In this document: positions 15,288 through 25,931 of the stretch, piece after piece | Position numbering within the stretch: the stretch's first letter is position 1 | Layout of the letters: the number at the start of each line of letters is the position of its first letter | Assembly (NCBI RefSeq): GCF_013410035.1 | Contig: NZ_JACCBW010000002.1 | Span: forward strand, 1,116,001 to 1,180,000 | From: Nocardioides cavernae | GTDB taxonomy: Bacteria > Actinomycetota > Actinomycetes > Propionibacteriales > Nocardioidaceae | Length of the DNA stretch: 64,000 bases | Direction of reading: 5' to 3' | The notes under the pieces: generated by a model | The model's database searches: none | Seen by the model: the letters and a program-made list of their open reading frames with translations, nothing else | Told to the model about the DNA's origin: nothing | Position numbers and translations under genes: made by a program

Positions 15288-16889
15288 ATGAGCCTGGTCG
15301 ACCGGTTGCCGCCGGTGCTGCGCCACGGGCCTGCCTTCTGGCGGCGCTCGGTGCAGGCGCGCGTCGTGGTGAGCACGCTGCTGCTCTCCGCGGCGGTGGT
15401 CGGCGTCGTCGGCTGGTTCCTCATCCAGCAGACCCGCGACGGCCTGCTCGAGAACCGCGTCCAGGCCGTGGTGGCCGAGGCCGAGGGCGAGACGCAGGCC
15501 GCCCGCGAGAAGCTCGCCGCGACGCCCGGGGTCGACGTCAACGAGTCCGCCCAGCAGGAGGCGCTCGTCGAGCCGATCCAGGCCCGCGGGGCGACACGCG
15601 GCTTCGCGGTCGTGCTGTCACCGCCGATCAGCGAGGGCGTACGCCTCGCCGACGGCGGTGCGAAGTTCACCGAGGGGCTCAATCTCGCGAGCGTGCCCGA
15701 GGCGATGCAGGCCCGCTTCGACCAGGCGTCCGGGACCGCGTGGTCCTACACCGACATCACCACGACCAAGGAGGTCGCGGGCCTCACCCCCGGGCCCGGC
15801 ATCGTCGTCGGCAGCCAGGTGCGCCTCCCCGCCGACGGCAACACCTACACCCTCTACTACCTCTACCCGCTGGCCGAGCAGCAGGAGACGCTCGCGCTGG
15901 TGTCCCGCGCGATGCTCATCGCCGGCGTCCCCCTGCTGCTCCTGGTCGCGCTGCTCACCTGGCTGGTCACCCGGCAGGTCGTGACCCCGATCCGCATGGC
16001 GCGACGGGTCGCGGAGCGACTGGCCGCGGGACAGCTGCAGGAGCGGCTGCGGGTCACCGGCGAGGACGACCTCGCCCGGCTCGCCACGTCCTTCAACCAG
16101 ATGGCCTCCAACCTCCAGAAGCAGATCCGCCAGCTCGAGGAGCTCAGCCGCCTCCAGCGCCGGTTCGTCTCCGACGTCTCCCACGAGCTGCGCACCCCCA
16201 TCACCACCGTCCGGATGGCCAGCGACGTCATCCACGACGCCAAGCCCTTCCTCGACCCGGTGACCGGCCGCGCCGCCGAGCTGCTGCAGAAGGAGCTCGA
16301 CCGCTTCGAGACGCTGCTCGCCGACCTCCTCGAGATCAGCCGCTTCGACGCGGGCGCGGCGGTGCTCGAGGCCGAGGACGTCGACCTCGTCGAGGTGGCG
16401 CGCCGGGTGGTCGACATGACGTCGGTCCTGGCCGCGCAGCGCGACACGCGGGTCGTCCTGCACGACCCCGGCACGCCCTGCGTCGCCGAGGCGGACGTAC
16501 GCCGTGTCGAGCGGATCGTGCGCAACCTGGTCACGAACGCGATCGACCACGCCGAGAGCAACGACGTCGAGATCTTCGTCGGCGCCGACCGGCAGTCGGC
16601 CGCGATCGCCGTGCGCGACCACGGGGTCGGCCTCGGGCCGGGGGAGTCCGCGATGGTCTTCAACCGGTTCTGGCGCGCCGACCCCGCGCGGGCGCGCACC
16701 AGCGGGGGCACCGGCCTGGGCCTGTCGATCTCCCTGGAGGACACCCACCTCCACGGCGGGTGGCTGCAGGCCTGGGGCCGTCCGGGGGAGGGGGCGCAGT
16801 TCCGCCTCACCCTGGCCCGCACCCTCGGCACCCAGCTGCGCCACTCGCCGCTGCCGCTGGTGCCCGACGACGCCCGGGAGACCGCATGA
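15288..16889 (+). CDS. mtrB: Sensor histidine kinase MtrB
   Basis: 533 residues. Membrane segments near residues 25-48 and 205-225 flank an extracytoplasmic sensor domain of about 155 residues. A HAMP domain follows (ARRVAERLAAGQLQERL), then the dimerisation/phospho-acceptor segment VSDVSHELRTP with His299, and an ATPase domain with N box (RNLVTNAIDHAE), GVGLGPGES and GGTGLGLS. It phosphorylates MtrA. A four-codon ATG...TGA frame at 15277-15291 overlaps the start codon as ATGA. It overlaps lpqB by 4 bp (ATGA), so the two are translationally coupled. Confidence 0.96.
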   Translation: MSLVDRLPPVLRHGPAFWRRSVQARVVVSTLLLSAAVVGVVGWFLIQQTRDGLLENRVQAVVAEAEGETQAAREKLAATPGVDVNESAQQEALVEPIQARGATRGFAVVLSPPISEGVRLADGGAKFTEGLNLASVPEAMQARFDQASGTAWSYTDITTTKEVAGLTPGPGIVVGSQVRLPADGNTYTLYYLYPLAEQQETLALVSRAMLIAGVPLLLLVALLTWLVTRQVVTPIRMARRVAERLAAGQLQERLRVTGEDDLARLATSFNQMASNLQKQIRQLEELSRLQRRFVSDVSHELRTPITTVRMASDVIHDAKPFLDPVTGRAAELLQKELDRFETLLADLLEISRFDAGAAVLEAEDVDLVEVARRVVDMTSVLAAQRDTRVVLHDPGTPCVAEADVRRVERIVRNLVTNAIDHAESNDVEIFVGADRQSAAIAVRDHGVGLGPGESAMVFNRFWRADPARARTSGGTGLGLSISLEDTHLHGGWLQAWGRPGEGAQFRLTLARTLGTQLRHSPLPLVPDDARETA

Positions 16890-18628
16890 GGACGCGTACG
16901 GCCTCCCGCTGGCTCGGGCTGCTGGCCGCCTCCGCCCTGCTAACCGGCTGCGTCCAGATGCCGACGTCCGGGCCGGTCGTGGAGTCGGAGGTGACCGGCG
17001 ACTCCGACGACGCGCCGGGCATCTCCTACGACCCCCGCCCGCCGCAGGAGGGTGCGCCGGCCGCCGACATCGTCGACGGCTTCCTCGAGGCGATGCAGGC
17101 GACGCCCGTCGGGACGACCGTCGCGCGCCAGTTCCTCTCCCGCGAGGCCGCCGAGACATGGGTCCCGGAGAAGCAGATCATCACCTACGGCGAGCTCGGC
17201 GACGCCTCCGTCGGGACCGAGGTGCGGATCCCGCTGACCGACGTCAACCGCTACGACGCCCGTGGTGCCTGGGAGCGCACCCAGCCCGAGGCCGCGCTGA
17301 CCGTCGGCCTCGTCGAGGAGGACGGCGAGTGGCGCATCGACGACGTCCCGGACGCCCTGATCGTCCCGGAGACCTGGTTCGGTGACTGGTACGAACGCGC
17401 CTCGCTCTACTACTTCGACCCCTCCGCCGAGGTGCTGGTGCCCGAGCCGGTCTTCGCACCGCGCGGCGACCAGTTCGCCTCCTCGCTCGTGCGCGGCCTC
17501 GTCACCCCTCCGTCCGCCGAGGAGGCGGACGTCGTCCGCACCTTCTTCCCGCCGGGCACCACCCAGGGGTTGGCCGTGCCGATCGTGTCGGGCATCGCGC
17601 GCGTCGCGCTCAGCGGTGACCCGGACGCGGTCGACGACGAGACCGCCGACCGGATGCGGGCGCAGCTCGCGTGGACGCTGCGGCAGGACGACCGGATCAA
17701 CGCCATCGAGCTCAGCGTCGGCGGACAGGCCTTCGGCGTCACCGGCAGTCCCCAGTTCGGGCTGGAGTTCGGCAGCGGCTACGACCCCAACGGGGCCGAC
17801 GTGAGCGGTGAGCTGTTCGCCCTCGACCGGGGCCTGGTCGTCGCGGGGAGCCTCGGTGGGTTCGAGGAGACCCTCGGCCCCCTCGGGCAGCAGGACTACG
17901 GCCTGCGCTCGATCGGGGTCAGCATCGACGGGTCGCGGGTCGCCGGCGTCGCCGGAGGCGGCACGATCCTCGTCACGGCGCCGACCGAGGCCCCGAGCGG
18001 CGAGGTCGCGACCGTGATCTCGGGCGCGGTGGACCTCGCCGCGCCCAGCTGGGACCACCGCGGCCGGACCTGGGTCCTCGACCGCGGGCGGGGGACGGCG
18101 CGCATCTTCCTGACCGCGGACGGATCGGCGCGCGAGGTGGACGTGCCCGGCCTCAGCGGCCGGCGGGTCACCAAGCTCCTCGTCTCGCGCGACGGCACGC
18201 GGCTGGTGGCGGTGCTGCGCGGTCGTACGGCCGACACGGTGGTCTCCGCCCGGGTCCGCCACGACTCGTCCGGCGCGGTCGTGGGCTTCACGCCGCTCAC
18301 CACGCTGCCGGTCCCGCTCGAGGGCGACGCGCGGGTGCGCGACATCGGCTGGCGCTCGCCCACCACGGTCTCGGTGCTCAGCGACATCACGCCGCTGTCG
18401 CAGTCGGTGCGGACCGTGTCGGTCGACGGCGCGCCCGGGGAGGTCACCACCACCGGCACCAGCAGGCTCCGCGGTCCCAACCGCGTGCTCGTCTCCTCGC
18501 CGGTCGACCGCCCCGTCGCGACCGAGGTGTACGCCCTCGCCGGCCGCGCGGTCACCAGCCTCAGCCGGCCGGAACGCACCGTCGCCGACCTGCCGCAGGG
18601 CCTCACGTCGCTGACCTACGTCGGCTGA
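16886..18628 (+). CDS. lpqB: Lipoprotein LpqB
   Basis: 580 residues from the ATG overlapping the mtrB stop. Signal peptide with lipobox LLTGC (Cys near residue 22), followed by VQMPTSGPV, a GerMN-type domain at about 50-320 and a C-terminal beta-propeller-like domain (repeated short strands with DG/RG turns, residues 340-570). In mycobacteria LpqB binds the MtrB sensor domain and modulates MtrA phosphorylation; the coupling here is consistent with that. Length matches the family. Confidence 0.94.
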   Translation: MRTRTASRWLGLLAASALLTGCVQMPTSGPVVESEVTGDSDDAPGISYDPRPPQEGAPAADIVDGFLEAMQATPVGTTVARQFLSREAAETWVPEKQIITYGELGDASVGTEVRIPLTDVNRYDARGAWERTQPEAALTVGLVEEDGEWRIDDVPDALIVPETWFGDWYERASLYYFDPSAEVLVPEPVFAPRGDQFASSLVRGLVTPPSAEEADVVRTFFPPGTTQGLAVPIVSGIARVALSGDPDAVDDETADRMRAQLAWTLRQDDRINAIELSVGGQAFGVTGSPQFGLEFGSGYDPNGADVSGELFALDRGLVVAGSLGGFEETLGPLGQQDYGLRSIGVSIDGSRVAGVAGGGTILVTAPTEAPSGEVATVISGAVDLAAPSWDHRGRTWVLDRGRGTARIFLTADGSAREVDVPGLSGRRVTKLLVSRDGTRLVAVLRGRTADTVVSARVRHDSSGAVVGFTPLTTLPVPLEGDARVRDIGWRSPTTVSVLSDITPLSQSVRTVSVDGAPGEVTTTGTSRLRGPNRVLVSSPVDRPVATEVYALAGRAVTSLSRPERTVADLPQGLTSLTYVG

Positions 18629-18691
18629 GCCTCCCCGGGGTCTCCACAGGCCCGGCCCCGCCGGTTGTCGCGACCGGGCGGACCTGCTGCG

Positions 18692-19429
18692 ATGGGTCGG
18701 GTGCTCGACGAGGCGCTCGACCTGTTCCTCGGCAGCCGGTGCGTCGGGTGCGACCGGCCCGGCCGGATGCTGTGCGTGGCGTGCCGCAGCGGCCTGTCCA
18801 CCGGCGCCCGCACCGCCTGGCCCTCCCCGGTGCCGGACGGGCTCGTCACCCCGTGGGCGGCCGAGGAGTACGACGGTCCGGTGCGCGCGCTGGTCGTCGG
18901 CCACAAGGACCGGGGCCAGTGGCGTCACCGCCGCGTGCTGGGCGGGCTGCTCGCGCAGGCCGTGCGCGCCGCGGTGGCGGACCTCGACCCCGCCGTGCCG
19001 GTCCTCCTGGTGCCGGTGCCGTCCCGTCCGGGAGCCGGGCGGGCCCGTGGCTACGAGGCGACCTCCGCCCTGACGCGTACGGCGGCGGCGCAGCTGCGCG
19101 ACGAGCGCCCCGTCGCCGTCGCACCCCTCCTCGCGTCGCGGGGCGCGGCGGACCAGGCGGGTCTCGACGCGGCCGGCCGGGCGGCCAACCTGGGCGGCTC
19201 GATGCACTGCCCCACGGCGACGCTGGCTCACGCCGGGCGGCGCCGGCGCGAGGCGTACGTCGTGGTCTGCGACGACGTGCTGACGACCGGGTCCACGGCG
19301 CGGGAGGCCCAGCGAGCGCTCGAGGCCGTCGGCCTGCCGCCCGTCGCCGTCGCCGCCGTCGCGGCGACCCGCAGGCGTGCGGGACCGACAGGTGGCCCGA
19401 CAGTTGGCCCGCGGCCGATCACGGGCTAG
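18692..19429 (+). CDS. ComF family phosphoribosyltransferase-like protein
   Basis: 245 residues from ATG 18692; a TTG 27 nt upstream is in frame but less likely. The N-terminal zinc ribbon is clear (RCVGCDRPG and LCVACRSG). The C-terminal half has the PRTase PRPP-binding motif VVVCDDVLTTGSTAREA and the VPVPSRPGAGRARGY segment typical of ComF, a protein needed for DNA uptake in competent bacteria but widespread without proven competence. Its last codons contain a tandem 12-bp repeat whose second copy supplies the -35-like sequence of the downstream RNA promoter. Confidence 0.9.
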   Translation: MGRVLDEALDLFLGSRCVGCDRPGRMLCVACRSGLSTGARTAWPSPVPDGLVTPWAAEEYDGPVRALVVGHKDRGQWRHRRVLGGLLAQAVRAAVADLDPAVPVLLVPVPSRPGAGRARGYEATSALTRTAAAQLRDERPVAVAPLLASRGAADQAGLDAAGRAANLGGSMHCPTATLAHAGRRRREAYVVVCDDVLTTGSTAREAQRALEAVGLPPVAVAAVAATRRRAGPTGGPTVGPRPITG

Positions 19430-19432
19430 CGT
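19404..19432 (+). promoter_or_regulatory. Sigma-A-type promoter for the pre-hpf RNA
   Basis: TTGGCC (19404-19409), a 17-nt spacer and TAGCGT (19427-19432). The predicted start falls at about 19439, exactly the first base of the 5' arm of a 15-bp terminal stem. Confidence 0.6.
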
Positions 19433-19438
19433 CTCTTC

Positions 19439-19748
19439 ATGGAGTCCGCCCGGGTCCGTGGTTGCGTCACGGAGAGGGGTGCGCGCGGCACCAGCAGGTG
19501 CCTCGCGGGGCCCGACCCGTGGCAAGCCGATGCCAGTCGCAGGCGAAACGGTCCACGTAAGTCCGAGGGAGACGCGTCCGACGCGGGGCCCGACGGACGA
19601 TCACGGTGCGGCTTAGAAGTAAGTCCTGCCCCGTCCCCGGCACCAGACGTGCCGGACGCCGGGAGAAGGCCAGTAGTGACGGAGAAGTTGCGAACGCTTC
19701 AGCAGGCGGTTGTGGGGTCGAAGACCAGGTCGGCCGGGCGGACTCCAT
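19439..19748 (+). ncRNA. Candidate structured RNA (~310 nt) upstream of hpf
   Basis: The ends pair perfectly over 15 bp: ATGGAGTCCGCCCGG at 19439-19453 and CCGGGCGGACTCCAT at 19734-19748. Inside are further strong hairpins: GGCACC/GGTGCC with loop AGCA (19487-19502), extended by four more pairs; GTCCG/CGGAC around 19575-19597; and CCGGCAC/GTGCCGG (19637-19655). A promoter with good spacing starts it. The overlapping open frame lacks protein-like composition and a ribosome-binding site. It could be a free regulatory RNA (6S/Ms1-like size and closed ends, unproven) or a long structured leader of hpf. I do not recognise a known riboswitch or RNase P/tmRNA core. Confidence 0.6.
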
Positions 19749-19821
19749 CCCACCCTGCCCCGGCGGTAGGCGCCGCGGCCCATGGAAGGGTGCGGTCCGC
19801 TCGCTAGTTGAGGAGGTTCAC

Positions 19822-20436
19822 ATGGAGGTTGTGGTCACGGGACGGCACTGCGAGGTGTCCGATCGCTTCCGCGAACATGTCTCGGAGAAGCTCACCCGTC
19901 TGGAGAAGCACGACCACCGCATCATGCGGGTCCAGGTGGAGGTGGAGCTCGAGAAGAACCCCCGGCAGCACGACCGGGCGACCAAGGTCGAGCTCACCGC
20001 GTTCTCCAAGGGCCCCGTCATCCGGGCCGAGGCCGCCGCGGAGGACAAGATGGGTGCCCTCGACCTGGCGCTGGACAAGATGCAGTCGCAGATGCGGCGC
20101 GCCGCCGACCGCAGGCGCGTGCACAAGGGGCGCAACTCGCACGTCGGCGTGGGCGAGGCCCTGGCCGCCCTGCCCGAGGTGGAGGACGGTGTCGAGGAGG
20201 ACGGCGTCACCGAGCGCAAGGTCGGACCGATCACAGTCACCGGTGACGGACCGCTCGTGGTCCGCGAGAAGTCGCACTCCGCGGTCCCGATGACCCTCGA
20301 CCAGGCGCTCTACGAGATGGAGCTGGTCGGGCACGACTTCTACCTCTACGTCGACAAGGAGAGCGAGCGGCCGGCGGTCGTCTACCGCCGTCGCGGCTAC
20401 GACTACGGCGTCATCTCGCTCGACGTGAACGAGTGA
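19822..20436 (+). CDS. hpf: Long-form ribosome hibernation promoting factor
   Basis: 204 residues from ATG 19822, preceded by a strong Shine-Dalgarno (GAGGAGG). The N-terminal ~105 residues are the HPF/YfiA ribosome-binding domain (VVVTGRHCEVSDRFREHVSEKL, RIMRVQVEVELEKNP). The C-terminal ~60 residues are the dimerisation domain (MTLDQALYEMELVGHDFYLYVD, YRRRGYDYGVISLDVNE) that pairs 70S ribosomes into 100S particles. The intervening linker is acidic and basic mixed. The untranslated region before it, almost 400 nt, is exceptional for this compact window and strongly structured, so growth-phase control at RNA level is plausible. Confidence 0.96.
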   Translation: MEVVVTGRHCEVSDRFREHVSEKLTRLEKHDHRIMRVQVEVELEKNPRQHDRATKVELTAFSKGPVIRAEAAAEDKMGALDLALDKMQSQMRRAADRRRVHKGRNSHVGVGEALAALPEVEDGVEEDGVTERKVGPITVTGDGPLVVREKSHSAVPMTLDQALYEMELVGHDFYLYVDKESERPAVVYRRRGYDYGVISLDVNE

Positions 20437-20455
20437 CCCACGGCAGCACCACGCG

Positions 20456-20493
20456 TCGGTCACGCGCGCATGACATGATGCGCGCGTGACCGA
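20456..20493 (+). promoter_or_regulatory. Perfect 16-bp inverted repeat over the LuxR-gene start
   Basis: TCGGTCACGCGCGCAT and ATGCGCGCGTGACCGA are exact reverse complements with a 6-nt spacer. A CATGAT -10-like hexamer (20474-20479) lies in the spacer and inner right arm; the GTG start (20486) lies in the right arm. No Shine-Dalgarno is present. Best read as an operator or as a start-codon-sequestering hairpin if transcription begins upstream with hpf. Confidence 0.6.
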
Positions 20494-21172
20494 AGCATCC
20501 GGCTCTGCAGCAGGCACCGAACCCGTGCGCGTCCTGGTCGTCGACGACCAGGAGCTCTTCCGACGGGGGCTGATCATGCTGCTCGGTGGCGACACCGACA
20601 TCGAGGTGGTCGGCGAGGCAGCGGACGGCATCACCGCCACCGAGCTCGCGATCACCACCGCGCCGGACGTGATCCTGCTCGACGTCCGGATGCCGCGTCG
20701 CACCGGCGTGGAGGCGTGCCGGGCCATCAAGGAGGCCGTCCCGGCCACCAAGATCATCATGCTGACGGTCTCCGACGAGGAGGCCGACCTCTACGAGTCG
20801 GTCAAGAACGGCGCCGCCGGCTACCTCCTCAAGGACTCCTCGATCGAGGAGGTCGCCCAGGCGATCCGCGTGGTCAACGAGGGCCAGTCCCTCATCAGCC
20901 CGTCGATGGCGGTCAAGCTGATCGACGAGTTCAAGCAGATGTCGAAGCCCGAGCGCGAGCAGGGTCCGGCGCTGCGGCTGACCGAGCGTGAGCTCGAGGT
21001 GCTGCGGCTCGTCGCCAAGGGCCTCAACAACCGCGAGGTGGCCAAGGAGCTGTTCATCTCCGAGAACACCGTGAAGAACCACGTCCGCAACATCCTGGAG
21101 AAGCTGCAGCTGCACTCGCGGATGGAGGCGGTCATGTACGCCATGCGCGAGAAGTTGCTGGACCTGCCCTGA
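20486..21172 (+). CDS. Orphan NarL/LuxR-type response regulator
   Basis: 228 residues from GTG 20486. Receiver domain with [12 protein letters not shown], phospho-acceptor Asp near residue 65 ([13 protein letters not shown]) and a conserved Lys (YLLKDSS). The C-terminal LuxR helix-turn-helix is clear: [22 protein letters not shown] and [17 protein letters not shown]. No histidine kinase lies nearby. The same gene follows hpf in other actinobacteria, so it may link to stationary-phase or ribosome-hibernation control; that role is inference. Its start codon is buried in a perfect 38-nt palindrome. Confidence 0.93.
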   Translation: MTEASGSAAGTEPVRVLVVDDQELFRRGLIMLLGGDTDIEVVGEAADGITATELAITTAPDVILLDVRMPRRTGVEACRAIKEAVPATKIIMLTVSDEEADLYESVKNGAAGYLLKDSSIEEVAQAIRVVNEGQSLISPSMAVKLIDEFKQMSKPEREQGPALRLTERELEVLRLVAKGLNNREVAKELFISENTVKNHVRNILEKLQLHSRMEAVMYAMREKLLDLP

Positions 21173-21206
21173 GACCGAGGCACGAGGTCACAGGGTCGGC
21201 CAGCAA

Positions 21207-21261
21207 GGTCGAGTGACCCCACGTCCGAGCTTGCGAGGACGTGTCGGGTCGTATCGAGACC
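21207..21261 (+). repeat. Dispersed repeat copy with internal hairpin
   Basis: Begins GGTCGAGTG and ends GTATCGAGACC, the same termini as the element inside the DUF222-HNH gene. Internally CACGTCC (21220-21226) pairs with GGACGTG (21237-21243), extended by GACCC/GGGTC. It lies 35 bp after the LuxR-gene stop and could also act as a terminator. Confidence 0.6.
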
Positions 21262-21293
21262 CGCTGTCGGTCCGCTCTGGTTGAGTACGGACG

Positions 21294-22526
21294 GTGGACC
21301 AGCTGACCCGGCTCCAGGCCCGACGCATCGCGCTGGCCGCGCAGGGGTTCTGCGACCGCCCGCACGCCACGCCGTCGACGAGGACCTTCGACCGCACCCT
21401 CGCCCGCACGGGCGTGCTGCAGGTCGACTCGGTCAACGTCCTGCAGCGCGCCCACTTCATGCCGCTCTACTCGCGGATGGGGCCCTACGACGTCGACCTG
21501 CTGCGACGCGCCGCCGAGCGCCGGCCACGCCGCGTCGTGGAGTACTGGGCCCACGTGCAGGCGTTGATGCCGGTCGAGCTCTGGCCGCTGATGCGCCACC
21601 GGATGGAGAAGTACCGCTCGGAGCGCGGCAAGTGGGGCTTCGTCGCCTCCGACCCCGACCTCGAGCAGCGGGTGCTCGCCGCCGTCCGCGATCGCGGTCC
21701 GGTGACCGCACGCGACCTGGAGGACGAGTTCAGCACCGGCCCCCGCACCAGGGAGCACTGGGGCTGGAACTGGTCCGAGGCACGCAAGGTGCTCGACTAC
21801 CTCTTCCTCGTGGGCGACGTCGCCATCGCCGGGCGCACCAGCCAGTTCGAGGTCGTCTACGACCTGCCGGAGCGGGTGCTGCCCGCGGCGGTCCTCGACG
21901 CCCCGACCCCGACGGAGCAGGAGGCGGTCACCGAGCTCGTACGCCGCGCCGCCCGCTCGCACGGCGTCGCCAGCGCCGCCTGCCTGGCCGACTACTACCG
22001 CCTGCGGCTCCAGCCCGCCCCCGGCAGGGCGAGCACGAAGGTCGCCGTCGACGAGCTCGTGGAGTCGGGCGAGCTCATCCCCGTGACCGTGCAGGGGTGG
22101 AAGCGGCAGGCCTACCTCCACCGCGACGCCCGCCTCCCGCGACGGGTCACCGCCCGGGCCCTGCTCAGCCCGTTCGACCCGGTGGTCTGGGAGCGCGACC
22201 GGGCCGAGGCGCTCTTCGACTTCTTCTACCGCATCGAGATCTACGTCCCCGCGCCCAAGCGCGTGCACGGCTACTACGTCCTGCCGTTCTTGCTCGGTGA
22301 CCGGCTGGTCGCGCGGGTCGACCTCAAGGCCGACCGGGCCAACCGGGTCCTGCTCGTCCCGGGCGCCTTCGCCGAGGACGCCGCGCCCCCGGAGACCGCC
22401 GAGGAGCTCGCGGCGGAGCTCTGGCGCCTGGCCGGCTGGCTCGGGCTCGACGACGTCGTGGTCGGCACCCGCGGTGGCCTCGCGGGCGACCTGGCGCACG
22501 CATTGGGAGCACCGTTGGGGCGGTAG
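21294..22526 (+). CDS. YcaQ/AlkX-like DNA glycosylase (winged-helix, HTH_42)
   Basis: 410 residues from GTG 21294. The family signature QVDSVNVLQRAHFMPLYSR occurs near residues 42-60, and VEYWAHVQALMP, HWGWNWSEARKVLDYLF and SPFDPVVWERDRAEALF follow in the expected order. E. coli YcaQ and Streptomyces AlkZ of this family unhook interstrand cross-links or excise bulky N7-alkylguanine; the QxD motif is the catalytic feature and is present as QVD. A role in repair of bulky or cross-linked adducts is therefore likely. It stands alone between a repeat element and secA. Confidence 0.88.
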   Translation: MDQLTRLQARRIALAAQGFCDRPHATPSTRTFDRTLARTGVLQVDSVNVLQRAHFMPLYSRMGPYDVDLLRRAAERRPRRVVEYWAHVQALMPVELWPLMRHRMEKYRSERGKWGFVASDPDLEQRVLAAVRDRGPVTARDLEDEFSTGPRTREHWGWNWSEARKVLDYLFLVGDVAIAGRTSQFEVVYDLPERVLPAAVLDAPTPTEQEAVTELVRRAARSHGVASAACLADYYRLRLQPAPGRASTKVAVDELVESGELIPVTVQGWKRQAYLHRDARLPRRVTARALLSPFDPVVWERDRAEALFDFFYRIEIYVPAPKRVHGYYVLPFLLGDRLVARVDLKADRANRVLLVPGAFAEDAAPPETAEELAAELWRLAGWLGLDDVVVGTRGGLAGDLAHALGAPLGR

Positions 22527-22527
22527 G

Positions 22528-22533
22528 TACAGT
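22528..22533 (+). promoter_or_regulatory. Likely secA -10 TACAGT
   Basis: TACAGT lies 8 nt before the secA GTG at 22542, close to the leaderless spacing seen at other genes. No Shine-Dalgarno is visible. Confidence 0.4.
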
Positions 22534-22541
22534 TACCACTC

Positions 22542-25403
<2,862 letters not shown>

Positions 25404-25406
25404 GGG

Positions 25407-25931
25407 TCAGCCCCAGCTCAGCGCCACGCACTGCCAGCGGTCCCGCACGACCTCGAAGCGTGCGGCGACCGCTCGCGAGCGGCGTCCGTAGCGCACGTGC
25501 GCGCTGGCCTCGACGGCGTCGGCGCGGATGAGGGCCGTGCGGACCCCGACCACCACCGGGCGCGCCGGGTTGGACCCGCGGGGCGCCCCCGGCGCGGTGC
25601 CCGCGGCGGCCGCCACGGTGCGCGCCCGGCGGGACAGGTCGTCGTAGACCTCCGGGAGCGTGTGGCGCAGGACCTGTGAGACGGGTCGGTCGCCCGCGGC
25701 GATCTCGACGACGGCTGCGAGGTAGCGCGCGATGATCGCGTCGACCTGACTGCGCTCGGCGCGGGGCGCGAGGACGAGGTCGTTGCTGCGGGCCAGCCGC
25801 GGACGCGGCCGCGGGGGAGCGGTGCGCGGGGTGAGGTCGAGGGCCAGCGATCCCTGGACGCTCGTCGCGACGGGTCCGGACCGCCGGAGGACGATGACCT
25901 CGGCGTGCGTGCTGTCGGGTGTGGCCATCAT
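25407..25931 (-). CDS. Rv3235-like (DUF6459-type) protein
   Basis: 174 residues from ATG 25931, which overlaps the stop of the LysM gene as ATGA. The C-terminal ~100 residues show the small alpha+beta pattern of the Rv3235-like family (RYLAAVVEIAAGDRPVSQV, then strands VVVGVRTALIRADAVEASAHV and a final RWQCVALSWG). The N-terminal ~70 residues are low-complexity Pro/Arg. In M. tuberculosis the homologue also lies near secA1. Function is unknown. Probably translated by coupling to the LysM gene. Confidence 0.65.
   Translation of the reverse strand: MMATPDSTHAEVIVLRRSGPVATSVQGSLALDLTPRTAPPRPRPRLARSNDLVLAPRAERSQVDAIIARYLAAVVEIAAGDRPVSQVLRHTLPEVYDDLSRRARTVAAAAGTAPGAPRGSNPARPVVVGVRTALIRADAVEASAHVRYGRRSRAVAARFEVVRDRWQCVALSWG

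Noticed and set aside
19439..19748. RNase P RNA, tmRNA or a known riboswitch before hpf
   Set aside because: The GAGGAAAGUCCGG-type core of RNase P, a tmRNA tag frame with CCA end and the cobalamin or c-di-AMP cores were looked for and not found.
19439..19807. 122-residue open frame (MESARVRGCV...) before hpf
   Set aside because: Starts exactly on the RNA stem, has no ribosome-binding site, Arg/Pro/Gly-rich shadow composition, and its bases are committed to perfect stems.
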